Source of the DNA: Pseudomonas botevensis
Lineage (GTDB): Bacteria > Pseudomonadota > Gammaproteobacteria > Pseudomonadales > Pseudomonadaceae
NCBI RefSeq assembly: GCF_019145475.1
Contig: NZ_JAHTKI010000026.1
Location: forward strand, 37,394 to 101,393
Reading direction: 5' to 3'
DNA: 64,000 bases
Part shown: positions 33,115 to 42,085 of the stretch, piece by piece
Numbering within the stretch: position 1 is the stretch's first letter
Layout of the letters: each line of letters starts with the position of its first letter
Made by a program: the position numbers and the translations under genes
Notes under the pieces: generated by a model
Databases searched by the model: none
The model's input: the letters and a program-made list of their open reading frames with translations, nothing else
What the model was told of the DNA's origin: nothing

Positions 33115-33579
33115 CTACATGAACTGCATGCCGCGACATCCCAGCCAGATGATGTATTTATCCGGAAAGCGCTGAATAATATTTTTCAGCGTAACGCCAC
33201 GGTCATCCTCTGTGGATGTAAGGATGGGAATGGCGTTCCCGTGAAGGGAGGCGTAATCGAATGCCGCTCGAACACCGCCGAGATGCTCCGGGGCTGGAAA
33301 TAAACGCAGGTTCTGTACAGATTGAAATTGTTTGACGATGGTATCTGGCCGATCGAGTTCGCTGGCGTCCCAGATCATGGCTTTGGCTTTCGCAGCGTTC
33401 ATCAATTCACCGGCATCGTTATAAAAACCCACCTGAGAGCCTTTGGGCAGGGAGTAGAAGCCGTCCTGTGGGTTCCAGGCTGAATGTCCGAAGACAAACA
33501 TCATCGCACCTGACGACCAATCAGTCTTCGGCGAGCTCAGCCAAAGACGTTTTCCGTTTTGATAAGGGATACCGAGCAT
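33115..33579 (-). CDS. Stv-like domain protein in the T6SS cargo slot
   Basis: Protein of 154 residues, tentatively of the putative-adhesin Stv type, on the basis of the pattern MMFVFGHSAWNPQDGFYSLP (about 26-45) followed by KGSQVGFYNDAGELM. The recognition is from memory and only moderately sure. No signal peptide or membrane segment is seen. AAGGAG lies about 10 bases before the ATG. It is flanked by the Tiki-like gene (83 bases) and the EEP gene (55 bases), and its base composition is visibly less GC-rich than the structural T6SS genes, a sign of recent acquisition. It could be an effector, an immunity protein or an accessory. Confidence 0.55.
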   Translation of the reverse strand: MLGIPYQNGKRLWLSSPKTDWSSGAMMFVFGHSAWNPQDGFYSLPKGSQVGFYNDAGELMNAAKAKAMIWDASELDRPDTIVKQFQSVQNLRLFPAPEHLGGVRAAFDYASLHGNAIPILTSTEDDRGVTLKNIIQRFPDKYIIWLGCRGMQFM

Positions 33580-33662
33580 GGCTGCATGTCTCCTTGACGT
33601 TGTTCATGAAAGATTGCTGTTCAGAATGAGGACCGAGACAACAAATCTGTTCCCTTTTCGGC

Positions 33663-34151
33663 TCAGTCAGTGACTGAAGGCTTGATGACGTATGAAAAGT
33701 CCGCTGAACATATTTTTTCGAGTGCGGTGAAGATTTCAGGACCGTGCCGACTACCGCAGACCACGTACACCAATGTCTTCGCATCGTTCGCAAAGGCATC
33801 TTCAATCATCGCTGCCATGCGCTCACTTCGCTTGAGGGGCGTTGCTTCAAGGTCGATTTTCTCTTTCTTGATGTCGACGCTCGCGCTGGTTCCGGCTTCG
33901 TACCGGTCATCCAGCAGGCGTTCGAAGATGACGCGAGTTGCGCTGTCTCTGAGCAAGGGAGGGGTCGCGACAAGCGAAGTATTGATGGCGATATCAACGT
34001 CATTGGTGTGGCTTTCGCCCAGGAAAATAACAGTGCGGGTTCTGAAGTGTTTTTCGATCTTCAGAATCTGCCCCCTGATGTAAGTCAGCGCTTTGTCTTT
34101 CTTTGATTTGACGTTCGCTAGGTTGAGATCCGTTTTGTGTCCACTTGGCAT
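33663..34151 (-). CDS. Small Tiki/ChaN-like GESH protein in the T6SS cargo slot
   Basis: Protein of 162 residues with the motif order of the EreA/ChaN/TraB/Tiki superfamily: TVIFLGESHTN (about 40-50), VIFERLL (about 74-80), KRSERMAAMIED (about 107-118) and VVCGSRHGPEIF (about 130-141). The conserved Glu and His residues of these motifs form a metal or catalytic site in relatives, which include a protease-like Wnt inhibitor, an esterase and a haem protein. ATG at 34151 follows AGGA by 7 bases; a GTG directly before it is an alternative. It lies 66 bases downstream of clpV. AT-richer than neighbours. Role unknown. Confidence 0.65.
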   Translation of the reverse strand: MPSGHKTDLNLANVKSKKDKALTYIRGQILKIEKHFRTRTVIFLGESHTNDVDIAINTSLVATPPLLRDSATRVIFERLLDDRYEAGTSASVDIKKEKIDLEATPLKRSERMAAMIEDAFANDAKTLVYVVCGSRHGPEIFTALEKICSADFSYVIKPSVTD

Positions 34152-34219
34152 CACATCATCCTTTTATGGGCGTCACGTTTTTCAGAGGCCTGATCGCTCT
34201 ACCGTGGGTGTTGAAGTGA

Positions 34220-36760
34220 TTACTCCAACACCCACTCCGCCAACTTCCCCGTCACCTGCGTCATCAACACATTCTCGACATCCCGCGCACCTGCCGCGCT
34301 GCACTTGGCGAGGACTGCCTTGACGATCCCGGCATCGAATTCGAACTGCTTGCCGGTCGCAGCCTTGTAGCGTCCGCGCAGTTTTTCCAGCTTTGCCAGC
34401 ACAATCCCTTCCAGCGTCGCCTCGTCCAGCGGCCGATAGGCAACTACCGTCATGCGTGCCAGAAACGCCGGGCGGAAGGCTTGCAGCAGGACTTTGTGCA
34501 GGGCTTCGTTGAACGCTTCGGAACCGATTTGCGCCACCGGCGTGTCGAGCAGCAATTCGGCGCCGACGTTGCTGGTGGCGAGCATCACGGTGTTCTTGAA
34601 GTCGACCACCAGCCCGGTGCCGTCCTCCATCAGGCCCTTGTCGAAGACGTTGTAGAACGCTTCGAGCACATCCGGGTGGGCCTTCTCGATTTCGTCCAGC
34701 AGCACCACCGAATACGGTTTGCGCCGCACCGCTTCGGTGAGTACGCCGCCGCTGCCATAACCGACGTAACCCGGCGGGGCGCCCTTGAGCTGGCTGACGG
34801 TGTGCGCTTCCTGATATTCAGAGAGATTGATGCTGATCAGGTTGCGCTCGCCGCCGTACAAGGCGTCGGCCAGCGCATAGGCAGTTTCGGTTTTGCCGAC
34901 GCCGGTGGGGCCGACCAACAGGAACACGCCCACCGGTTTTTGCGGATCGGTCAGCCCGGCGCGGTAGGCCTGCAAGCGCTGGGCGATGGTGTTGAGTGCG
35001 GTGCTCTGGCCCATCACCCGCTGGCCCATGCGCTGGCCGAGGGTGCGGACGGCGTGGGCTTCGTCGGCGAGCATTTTGCCGACCGGGATACCGGTCCAGC
35101 CGGCGATCACGGCGGCGACGGTTTTGCTGTCGACCTGCTCGGGCACCAGCGGGTCGTCCTGGCGGATGGCGTCGAGTCCGGCTTCGAGGCGCAGCAGTTC
35201 GGCGGCCAGGTGATCGATGCGGCTGTCGGTGGCTTCATCGGGTTTGTCGCTGTCGGCGCGTTCGCTCAGGGCCAGGAGTTCGCGGCGGGTGTCGAGCAGT
35301 TCGCGCACGGCGACCCGTTCTTCGCCCCAGCGGGTTTCCAGTTCGCGGATTGCCTGGACGTTGCCGGTGGATTCGCCTTCGAGCAGGGTGATGCGCTCAC
35401 GGTGGTCCAGTCCCGTGGCCTGCTCGCGGCGCAGGCGTTCGACTTCTTCCTTGAGGCTTTGCTGGCGGTGACGCAGGCTCTCCAGCGGCGGCGGCACGTC
35501 ATGCTGACCGAGGGCAACGCGGGCGCAGGCGGTGTCGAGAACGCTGATGGCTTTGTCCGGCAACTGGCGGCCGGAGATGTAGCGGTGCGAGAGTTTCACC
35601 GCTTCGTGAATCGCCGCATCGAGCACCTGCACGCCGTGGTGTTGTTCGAGTTTGGCGGCGACGCCCCGGAGCATTTCCACGGCGGTGATTTCGTCCGGCT
35701 CCTCCACTTGCACCAGTTGAAAACGGCGGGCGAGGGCAGGGTCTTTTTCGAAGTATTTTTTGTACTCCATCCAGGTGGTGGCGGCGAGGGTGCGCAATTC
35801 GCCCCTGGCCAACGCCGGTTTGAGCAGGTTGGCCGCATCGCTGCCGCCCTCGGCACCGCCCGCGCCGATCAGGGTGTGAGCCTCATCGATGAACAGGATG
35901 ATCGGCTTGTCGGCGCTGCGCACCGCGTCGATCACGCCTTTGAGCCGTTGTTCGAACTCACCCTTGACCCCGGCCCCGGCCTGCAACAGGCCGAGGTCGA
36001 GCACTCGCAGGCTGACTTCCTGCAACGACGGCGGCACGTCCCCGGCGGCGATGCGCAGGGCCAGGCCTTCGACCACGGCGGTTTTGCCGACACCGGGCGC
36101 GCCCACCAGAATCGGGTTGTTCTGCCGACGCCGCAGGAGGATGTCGATGCACTGACGGATCTCGCCGTCGCGTCCGACGATTGGATCGATGCGACCGGCG
36201 TGGGCGTCGGCGGTCAGGTCCTGGGTGTATTGATCCAGCACTGAATCCTGCCGGGGCGCGGGGTTTGCCACTGACGTCGAGCGCGCGCCGACATGTTCGC
36301 GGGAGTTTTCCGTCCATTCCAGCAGATTGGCGCGCAGGGCTTCCTTGGGAATTCGCAACAATGAAGAGGCGCTGTTGAGCAGCAGGCTGCGGCGTTCGTC
36401 GCGGTCGATCAACGCCAGCAGCAACAGCCCCGAACGGATGCTGTCGATGCCCAGCACGCTGGCCTGCACCACCGCATCTTCCAGCAGACCGAGGGTGTGC
36501 GAGGACAGCGCCGGGGTGCGGGTGCTGCCGGATTTGAACAGCTCCAGGGCCTTGTTGATTTCCGCTGTCAGCGCATCCCGTTCCAGGCCGAAGCGCGGCA
36601 GCAGAAACGCCAGATCGCCGCCCTCGATGTCGAGCAGCTCAAGCAAAAGGTGCTCGATCTCGACGAAATGATGCCCGCGCTGCAAACAACGTTGCGCGGC
36701 GCGTTCGAGGGCGCGGCGGTTGTCCGGGTTGAGGCGTCCGATCAGGCTGGCCAGTTCCAT
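34220..36760 (-). CDS. clpV: T6SS sheath-disassembly AAA+ ATPase ClpV
   Basis: Hexameric unfoldase of 846 residues that recycles contracted TssB/TssC sheaths. N-domain helical repeats occupy about 1-150 (MELASLIGRLNPDNRRALER). The first AAA domain has Walker A GAPGVGKTAVVEG near 215 and Walker B ILFIDEAHTLIG near 280; a ClpB-type middle coil spans about 400-500; the second AAA domain has GPTGVGKTETAYAL near 610 and VVLLDEIEKAHPDV near 680. The start is the ATG at 36760, one base past the tssG stop, preceded by GGAG. It is the last structural gene before the cargo genes. Confidence 0.95.
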   Translation of the reverse strand: MELASLIGRLNPDNRRALERAAQRCLQRGHHFVEIEHLLLELLDIEGGDLAFLLPRFGLERDALTAEINKALELFKSGSTRTPALSSHTLGLLEDAVVQASVLGIDSIRSGLLLLALIDRDERRSLLLNSASSLLRIPKEALRANLLEWTENSREHVGARSTSVANPAPRQDSVLDQYTQDLTADAHAGRIDPIVGRDGEIRQCIDILLRRRQNNPILVGAPGVGKTAVVEGLALRIAAGDVPPSLQEVSLRVLDLGLLQAGAGVKGEFEQRLKGVIDAVRSADKPIILFIDEAHTLIGAGGAEGGSDAANLLKPALARGELRTLAATTWMEYKKYFEKDPALARRFQLVQVEEPDEITAVEMLRGVAAKLEQHHGVQVLDAAIHEAVKLSHRYISGRQLPDKAISVLDTACARVALGQHDVPPPLESLRHRQQSLKEEVERLRREQATGLDHRERITLLEGESTGNVQAIRELETRWGEERVAVRELLDTRRELLALSERADSDKPDEATDSRIDHLAAELLRLEAGLDAIRQDDPLVPEQVDSKTVAAVIAGWTGIPVGKMLADEAHAVRTLGQRMGQRVMGQSTALNTIAQRLQAYRAGLTDPQKPVGVFLLVGPTGVGKTETAYALADALYGGERNLISINLSEYQEAHTVSQLKGAPPGYVGYGSGGVLTEAVRRKPYSVVLLDEIEKAHPDVLEAFYNVFDKGLMEDGTGLVVDFKNTVMLATSNVGAELLLDTPVAQIGSEAFNEALHKVLLQAFRPAFLARMTVVAYRPLDEATLEGIVLAKLEKLRGRYKAATGKQFEFDAGIVKAVLAKCSAAGARDVENVLMTQVTGKLAEWVLE

Positions 36761-36761
36761 G

Positions 36762-37787
36762 TCAGGTGATCTCCAGCTGACGAAGACGGGTTTCGATCCG
36801 CTGCACCGCGAGGCTGGCCTGACGTTGCAGACCACCGTTCCAGCTCAGCAGGGCCGGGGCCTGGCGACCGAGTTTGATTGGCCCTGCACCGCGCACCAGC
36901 AGCACCAGTGTCACGTCCAGATCGGGGCCGAAGTACAACCCGGCGAGACTCGCCAGTGCCGGATGTGCTTCGCCGTCCGGCAGAAAGCGCCCGGCCTGGG
37001 CTGAAGGCAACGGGCCGAGAGTCAGGCGAATCCCGGCGTGTTCGTCCCAGACCCGGGAACCCGCCACGGCCGTGCGCCCAAGTTGCAGATTGCGTCCGCC
37101 GGGTTTCATCACGCTGCGGCTGGCCGGCGGAATCTCGCGCCAGGCGCCTTCGTAGGCGCTCAGCTCGACCGGCACTTCAAACTGCTCGCGCACAATCGCG
37201 GCGAACCCCGCGAGCGAGCGGCGACCATCGGCAAACAGCGCGGTGCAGGCCAGCACCGCGCAGTCGGGAACGGCCTGACGCTCTTGCAGCGACTTGGGCA
37301 ACAACCCGGTCAGGGCGCGCAATTGCGCCTGCACCGGCGAGGCGCCGGGTGTCACGAAGCCCAGGGCGATCCGGTGTTTGCGCATCACTTTGTAGAGCAG
37401 GCTGAGCAGCCGATGCTGGAACAGGTCGAGGAACTCGGCAGGCGCATGATCCCTGGCCCGCGCCCGTTGTTGCAGCCATTCCTGATAGGCGTAGGGCAGC
37501 GGGCCGTCGGGGCCGCCGAGGCCGAACATCGGCGTGTCGAGGGTCAGCGGTTCGCCCGGCTCTTCACGCAGGTTTTCGATCTGGCTGGCGGCGAACACGG
37601 GCGTCAGCGGCCCGCGCAGTTTCAATGCCTCGGCTTGCGGTGACGTGCCGGAACCGAGGGAATCGGCCTGCGGCTGTTCGCGCTCGAGCAGCAACAAGGC
37701 CTGCAACCATTCGAACGCCTGCGGATCGCGGCGCAGTCGTTGGCCCAGGGTCAGAGCGACAGGGGCATGCCGGCTTGGGGTTGCCAT
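36762..37787 (-). CDS. tssG: T6SS baseplate protein TssG
   Basis: Baseplate wedge component of 341 residues (ImpH/VasB family). Seen: QAFEWLQALLLLEREQP near 22-38, FAASQIENLREEP near 65, and LYKVMRKHRIALGFVTPG near 134-151, which is the region that wraps TssF in wedge structures. The ATG is preceded by AAGGAGG about 8 bases away, and the gene overlaps the end of tssF by 37 bases, consistent with coupled synthesis of the TssF2-TssG wedge. Confidence 0.92.
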   Translation of the reverse strand: MATPSRHAPVALTLGQRLRRDPQAFEWLQALLLLEREQPQADSLGSGTSPQAEALKLRGPLTPVFAASQIENLREEPGEPLTLDTPMFGLGGPDGPLPYAYQEWLQQRARARDHAPAEFLDLFQHRLLSLLYKVMRKHRIALGFVTPGASPVQAQLRALTGLLPKSLQERQAVPDCAVLACTALFADGRRSLAGFAAIVREQFEVPVELSAYEGAWREIPPASRSVMKPGGRNLQLGRTAVAGSRVWDEHAGIRLTLGPLPSAQAGRFLPDGEAHPALASLAGLYFGPDLDVTLVLLVRGAGPIKLGRQAPALLSWNGGLQRQASLAVQRIETRLRQLEIT

Positions 37788-39559
37788 GCCTTGACCTCCT
37801 TGTCTGCCTGCATCAGCACCGTGCGCACGAAGCGGTTAGCCGTGGCGTACAGCGAAAAAAACTGTGCCAGTACCGCGCAAAACAGCACCGCACTGCTGCC
37901 GACGAAATGCTGCGGGTCGAGTTGCAATTGCACCTCCAGACCATTGCGCCAACCACGCCACGCGTCAGCACCGACATGGCCGATCACCCGCTCGCAACTG
38001 AGGCTCAGCAGGCCCTCGATTTGCCGCAGGGCGCTGGATTCGTCGCGCAGGTTATGCAGTTGCAGAATCTCTTTCAGCGCATCGAGCGCCTGCGGGCCTT
38101 CGACCAGTGACAGGTGATTGAGGGTCAATTGCGACACTAGGCGCCAGCGCGATTCGCCGTCCAGGCGCGGCAGGCTCTGTGGGGTCGGCGGGTTGCGCAA
38201 GCGTGCCCAGGCCACCGGCCCTGGTCGCTCGAAACCCAGCGGCGTTCCGGCCGGCAGGCTCTGCGCGAGGTGGCGGTTGGTGCAGAGCAGTTCGGCGGTG
38301 AGGCTGTAGTCGGGCAGGTCGGTTTGTGGATTGAACCGGGTGTCGACCACGCTGATCAGCAGATCGCTGCCGAGCCGGTTCGGGGTCATGCCGCTGACCC
38401 GCCGCGCATGCCAGTAACGCTGTTGATCGCCGCCGCTGTGCTGGCTGCCGTAATACGCCGGCAGGCGTTGCACCCCGGCGCTGGAGCTGGCGCGCATACC
38501 GCGAATGCTGTGGATCTCGACGCTGTTTTCCCGATGGCTGTCGGCGATCAAACGGTATTCGCTGCGGGTGCCGTCGGGGCGCAGCGGCTCCGAGGTACGC
38601 GGGAACAGATTGATCACCGGGGCACAGCCGAGGGCGATGTCGCTGGCCTGCAAATGCAGACGACTGGCCGGAGCACGGTCGAAAACGATGTACAGATAAA
38701 GCGTCTGGCTGTCGCTGGAGGCACCGTCCAGCGGCAGGTCGAAAAAGTGGAATTTCTCCGGGAAGGCAAAGTACTCCGCCAGCAGGCGCATACCCGGATG
38801 CACGCCGTCCTCGTCCGGCAGCAATACCTCCTCGTCGGCGAACCCGACGACTTGCGGTAGTCCCTTCAGCGTCAGCGGAATGCTCCCCGGCGTACCGCCA
38901 AGCACTTGCACCGCATGGGCGCCGAGCAAGTCATACAGGCAAGCGTTGATCACCGGCGACGCCGCCAGATGAATGCGCAGTTTTTCGGTGCCGGTGTTGA
39001 GGCGCGTGAGCTCTGACCATTGCGTCTCGCCGAGGCAACGCAGGCTCAGGCGCAAGGCCGAACGAGCCTGTGCGACGCCGGTCAGTGCCTGGGCCTCATC
39101 GCTGCCGAGCAGCAGGGCTTCGCTCACGTCGATCGGCCACAGGCGCACGGCGGCGCTGGTGCGAAAGTGAATGCTCTCGCCCTGGCTGGTGGTGACGAAC
39201 AGCGGCGTGTCCCGGGGCAGCGGATAGCCGCCGTCGAGTTTGCCTTTGCCTGGGTCGGGTTGGAACTGGACGATGGCGCACGATGGCAGCGGGCGCATCG
39301 CCAACGGATAGAGTTGTTCGAGCAGGGCGTCGCTGAACTCGGCGTAGTCGTCATCGAGCCGTCGTTGCAGGCGCGCGGCGAGCAGGGCGAAACCCTCCAG
39401 CAAACGTTCGACGTGCGGATCGGGGCATTCGCCGGGCGACAGTTCCAGGCGTCGCGCGACTTTCGGATAACGCTCGGCGAACTGGCCGCCGGCATGTCGC
39501 AGCCAGGTCAGTTCACGTTGGTAATAGTCGAGCAGTTGCGGGTCAATCGAGTCGCTCAT
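37751..39559 (-). CDS. tssF: T6SS baseplate protein TssF
   Basis: Large wedge component of 602 residues (ImpG/VasA family). The N-terminus reads LLDYYQRELTWLRHAGGQFA and AERYPKVARRLEL, the standard TssF opening, then VERLLEGFALLAARLQRRL near 54. The start is the ATG at 39559, which has a perfect GGAGG 7 bases upstream, rather than the in-frame codon at 39598. It overlaps the end of tssE by 17 bases and the start of tssG by 37 bases. Together with TssE, TssG and TssK it forms the baseplate. Confidence 0.94.
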   Translation of the reverse strand: MSDSIDPQLLDYYQRELTWLRHAGGQFAERYPKVARRLELSPGECPDPHVERLLEGFALLAARLQRRLDDDYAEFSDALLEQLYPLAMRPLPSCAIVQFQPDPGKGKLDGGYPLPRDTPLFVTTSQGESIHFRTSAAVRLWPIDVSEALLLGSDEAQALTGVAQARSALRLSLRCLGETQWSELTRLNTGTEKLRIHLAASPVINACLYDLLGAHAVQVLGGTPGSIPLTLKGLPQVVGFADEEVLLPDEDGVHPGMRLLAEYFAFPEKFHFFDLPLDGASSDSQTLYLYIVFDRAPASRLHLQASDIALGCAPVINLFPRTSEPLRPDGTRSEYRLIADSHRENSVEIHSIRGMRASSSAGVQRLPAYYGSQHSGGDQQRYWHARRVSGMTPNRLGSDLLISVVDTRFNPQTDLPDYSLTAELLCTNRHLAQSLPAGTPLGFERPGPVAWARLRNPPTPQSLPRLDGESRWRLVSQLTLNHLSLVEGPQALDALKEILQLHNLRDESSALRQIEGLLSLSCERVIGHVGADAWRGWRNGLEVQLQLDPQHFVGSSAVLFCAVLAQFFSLYATANRFVRTVLMQADKEVKAWQPQAGMPLSL

Positions 39560-39986
39560 GGCGCACCTCCAGCCCCTGGCCACCGGGCTCGATGACAAAC
39601 GCCACCGGCCAGTGCCGCTGGCCGCTGCGCAGCTCGCCGACCAGGCGAATGCTCAACTGCTGCGGCTGCGCCGGCAGAGGATTGACCTGAACCTCGCCCA
39701 GACGCAGGCGCGGTTCGAAATGGTTGACGGCCTCGCGGATGTCCCGCGCCAGGCGTCGACGATCATCGCTGCGCTGTTGCTGCAGGGCACTCCAGTCGGC
39801 GATGCCGTAATCGATCACGCTGGGCGGGGAGGTGAGCGTCCGTGGGCCACGGCGGGTGTTGAACAGCCGCGCCAGTTCGGTGTGTACCGAGTCGAGCAGC
39901 GCTTGCAGATCGAACGCCTGCGCGACGTCGGCTTCGCCGGACGCGAGGCGTTCGAACAGCGGTGCAAGGAGGCCGGTGCCAGCCAT
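39543..39986 (-). CDS. tssE: T6SS gp25-like baseplate protein TssE
   Basis: Phage gp25/lysozyme-like baseplate protein of 147 residues that starts sheath assembly. The family region is visible at SVIDYGIADWSAL (about 56-68) and DIREAVNHFEPRLRLGEVQV (about 81-100), including the conserved acidic residue in the FEPRL segment. It begins 15 bases after the hcp stop and overlaps tssF. Length is normal. Confidence 0.92.
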   Translation of the reverse strand: MAGTGLLAPLFERLASGEADVAQAFDLQALLDSVHTELARLFNTRRGPRTLTSPPSVIDYGIADWSALQQQRSDDRRRLARDIREAVNHFEPRLRLGEVQVNPLPAQPQQLSIRLVGELRSGQRHWPVAFVIEPGGQGLEVRHERLD

Positions 39987-40001
39987 GGCCGGGGCGTCCG
40001 C

Positions 40002-40499
40002 TTAACTGACCAGCTTGTTGGCGGCCATGTCCCAGGTCGCGGCGGCCGTGCCTTCCTTGGTGCCGTCGTCTTTCTGTGCGGTGAGCTCCCATTTGATCTT
40101 GGTGAAGTTCAGGGACAGGGTTTCCACCGGTTTGCCACCGGTGCCGCCGCTGACGCTGACGTTGGAAATCACCACGTTGGTCAGGGTGTAGATGATGAAC
40201 GGCAGCAGTTTGCCGCTGCCCTCGGCGGCGTTGCGGCCGATGGTGATCTTGGCCTCCGGAATCGGCTTGCCGGCGCAGCAGTATTCGTTGAGGGACGGGG
40301 TGGAGGTGTCGACGAACTTGGTCAGGGTGAACTCGCCGACGTGAGGTTTGCCCGAGGTCCGCTCCGAGTTGCTGACGTCGTTGGTCACTTGCATCGCGAC
40401 GTTGTGGCTGTAGGACATGACTTCGATCTTGTCCGTGTAGCCCTCGAGCAGGCTGTCGCCTTTGATGTCGCCGCCGAGGTCGAGAATGATTGCATCCAT
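40002..40499 (-). CDS. hcp: T6SS inner tube protein Hcp
   Basis: Hexameric ring protein of 165 residues that forms the secreted tube and can carry small effectors in its lumen. It begins MDAIILDLGGDIKGDSLLEG and has HNVAMQVTNDVSNSERTSGK followed by GEFTLTKFVDTSTPSL, all typical of the Hcp1-like family. It lies about 75 bases after tssC and 15 before tssE, in the structural operon, so it is the tube of this machine rather than an orphan. Confidence 0.96.
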   Translation of the reverse strand: MDAIILDLGGDIKGDSLLEGYTDKIEVMSYSHNVAMQVTNDVSNSERTSGKPHVGEFTLTKFVDTSTPSLNEYCCAGKPIPEAKITIGRNAAEGSGKLLPFIIYTLTNVVISNVSVSGGTGGKPVETLSLNFTKIKWELTAQKDDGTKEGTAAATWDMAANKLVS

Positions 40500-40574
40500 C
40501 GCTTGAAACTCCTGAAGGTTATCGCGCTAGACAAACGGTTGACGCCCGCAGGCCAGGCCTGCGGGCGGTGACGG

Positions 40575-42056
40575 TCAGGCCGCTACCGGAGGTGGCAGGG
40601 TGGCGACCAGGCGGATCGACGCGGTCAGCTCTTCGAGCTGGAAGTGCGGCCGCAGGAACACCGTGGCCCGATAGGCGCCAGGCTTGCCGGCGACTTCGGT
40701 GACGTCCACCCGCGCCTCGCGCAACGGGTACTGCGCCTTGATTTCCTGCGGCGCGTTGTCGTTGATCAGCACGTAGTCGGCGATCCAGTTGTTGAGGTAG
40801 CTCTGCACGTTGTCGCGGGTCATGAAGCTGCCGACTTTGTCGCGCATGATGACCTTCAGGTAATGGGCGAAACGCGAGGCCGCGAGCACGTACGGCAGCA
40901 TCGCCGAGATGCGCGCGTTGGCGTTGGCCTCGTTGGTGTTGTAGACCTTGGATTTGTTGGTGGTCTGGCCGCCGAAGAACACCGCGATGTCGCTGTTCTT
41001 CTTGTGGCACAGGGCGATGAAACCGAGGTCGTTGAGCTCTTTTTCCCGGCGGTCGGTGATCGCCACTTCGGTCGGGCATTTGAGCGACAGATCGCCAGAG
41101 CTGGTGCGGAAGGTGTGTGCCGGCAGGCCCTCGACCGCGCCGCCGCCTTCGGCGCCGCGAATCGCCGCGCACCAGCCGTACTTGGCAAAGGCTTCGGTGA
41201 TGCGTTGCGACAGCGCCCAGGCAGCGTTGCCCCACAGGTATTTGCTGTGGTCGGTGCCGTTGACGTCTTCGACGTAGTTGATGCCTTCCACCGGCGAGGT
41301 GTCCGGGCCGTATGGCAGGCGCAGCAGGAAGTGCGGCAACACCAGCGACACGTAGCGCGAATCTTCGCTTTCCCGGAACGAGCGCCATTTGATCAGTTCC
41401 TGGCTCTCGAACACTTTCGACAGGTCGCGGGGAACGGCCAGTTCGGTGAAACTGTTCATGTCGAACAGCCGTGGGCTGGCGGCGGCAATGAACGGTGCGT
41501 GTGCGGCGGCGGCGACGTTCGAGAGTTTTTCCAGCAGGCCGATGTCCTGCGGGTGCCGGCCGAAGGTGTAGTCGCCCACCAGCAGGCTGAACGGATGGCC
41601 GCCGAAGGTGCCGTATTCCTCTTCGTAGATCTTCTTGAACAGCGAGCTCTGGTCGAATTCGACGGCTTTTTCCAGGTCGTTCTGCAGCTCTTTCTGGGTC
41701 ACGTTGAGCAGCCGCAGTTTGAGCCGGGTGCTGGTTTCGGTGTTCTGCACCAGCATGTGCAGGCCGCGCCAGGACGCTTCGAGTTTTTGCAGGTCCGGGT
41801 GGTGCAGCACTTCGTTGAGCTGGGCGCTGATCAGCTCGTCGATCTGGCTGATGCGGTCGTTGATCATCGCCACGGTGTCCTTGTCGATGGCCATGCCTTC
41901 GTCGAGAACCTGGGTGGCGAATTCCGCGAGCATGTCGCGGGCGTAATCCTGCTGGCTGTCGTCATGGGCCATGCGGCCCTCGGCGATGATCTTGTCCAGC
42001 AGTGACAAAGTCTGGGTCGAGCCTTCACTGGCTTCATTCTGGGCTGCGGCGGGCAT
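40575..42056 (-). CDS. tssC: T6SS sheath protein TssC (VipB)
   Basis: Large sheath subunit of 493 residues. Diagnostic segments are EASWRGLHMLVQNTETSTRLKL split around residue 75-100, FGGHPFSLLVGDYTFGRHP (about 146-164), AAHAPFIAAASPRLF (about 182-196) and the C-terminal YLNNWIADYVL region near 420. The ATG at 42056 has GGGAG 8 bases upstream; a TTG 7 codons earlier is less likely. It forms heterodimers with TssB, whose gene ends 29 bases upstream. Confidence 0.96.
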   Translation of the reverse strand: MPAAAQNEASEGSTQTLSLLDKIIAEGRMAHDDSQQDYARDMLAEFATQVLDEGMAIDKDTVAMINDRISQIDELISAQLNEVLHHPDLQKLEASWRGLHMLVQNTETSTRLKLRLLNVTQKELQNDLEKAVEFDQSSLFKKIYEEEYGTFGGHPFSLLVGDYTFGRHPQDIGLLEKLSNVAAAAHAPFIAAASPRLFDMNSFTELAVPRDLSKVFESQELIKWRSFRESEDSRYVSLVLPHFLLRLPYGPDTSPVEGINYVEDVNGTDHSKYLWGNAAWALSQRITEAFAKYGWCAAIRGAEGGGAVEGLPAHTFRTSSGDLSLKCPTEVAITDRREKELNDLGFIALCHKKNSDIAVFFGGQTTNKSKVYNTNEANANARISAMLPYVLAASRFAHYLKVIMRDKVGSFMTRDNVQSYLNNWIADYVLINDNAPQEIKAQYPLREARVDVTEVAGKPGAYRATVFLRPHFQLEELTASIRLVATLPPPVAA

Positions 42057-42085
42057 GGCGGATTCTCCCTCGTTCAAGTGGACGA

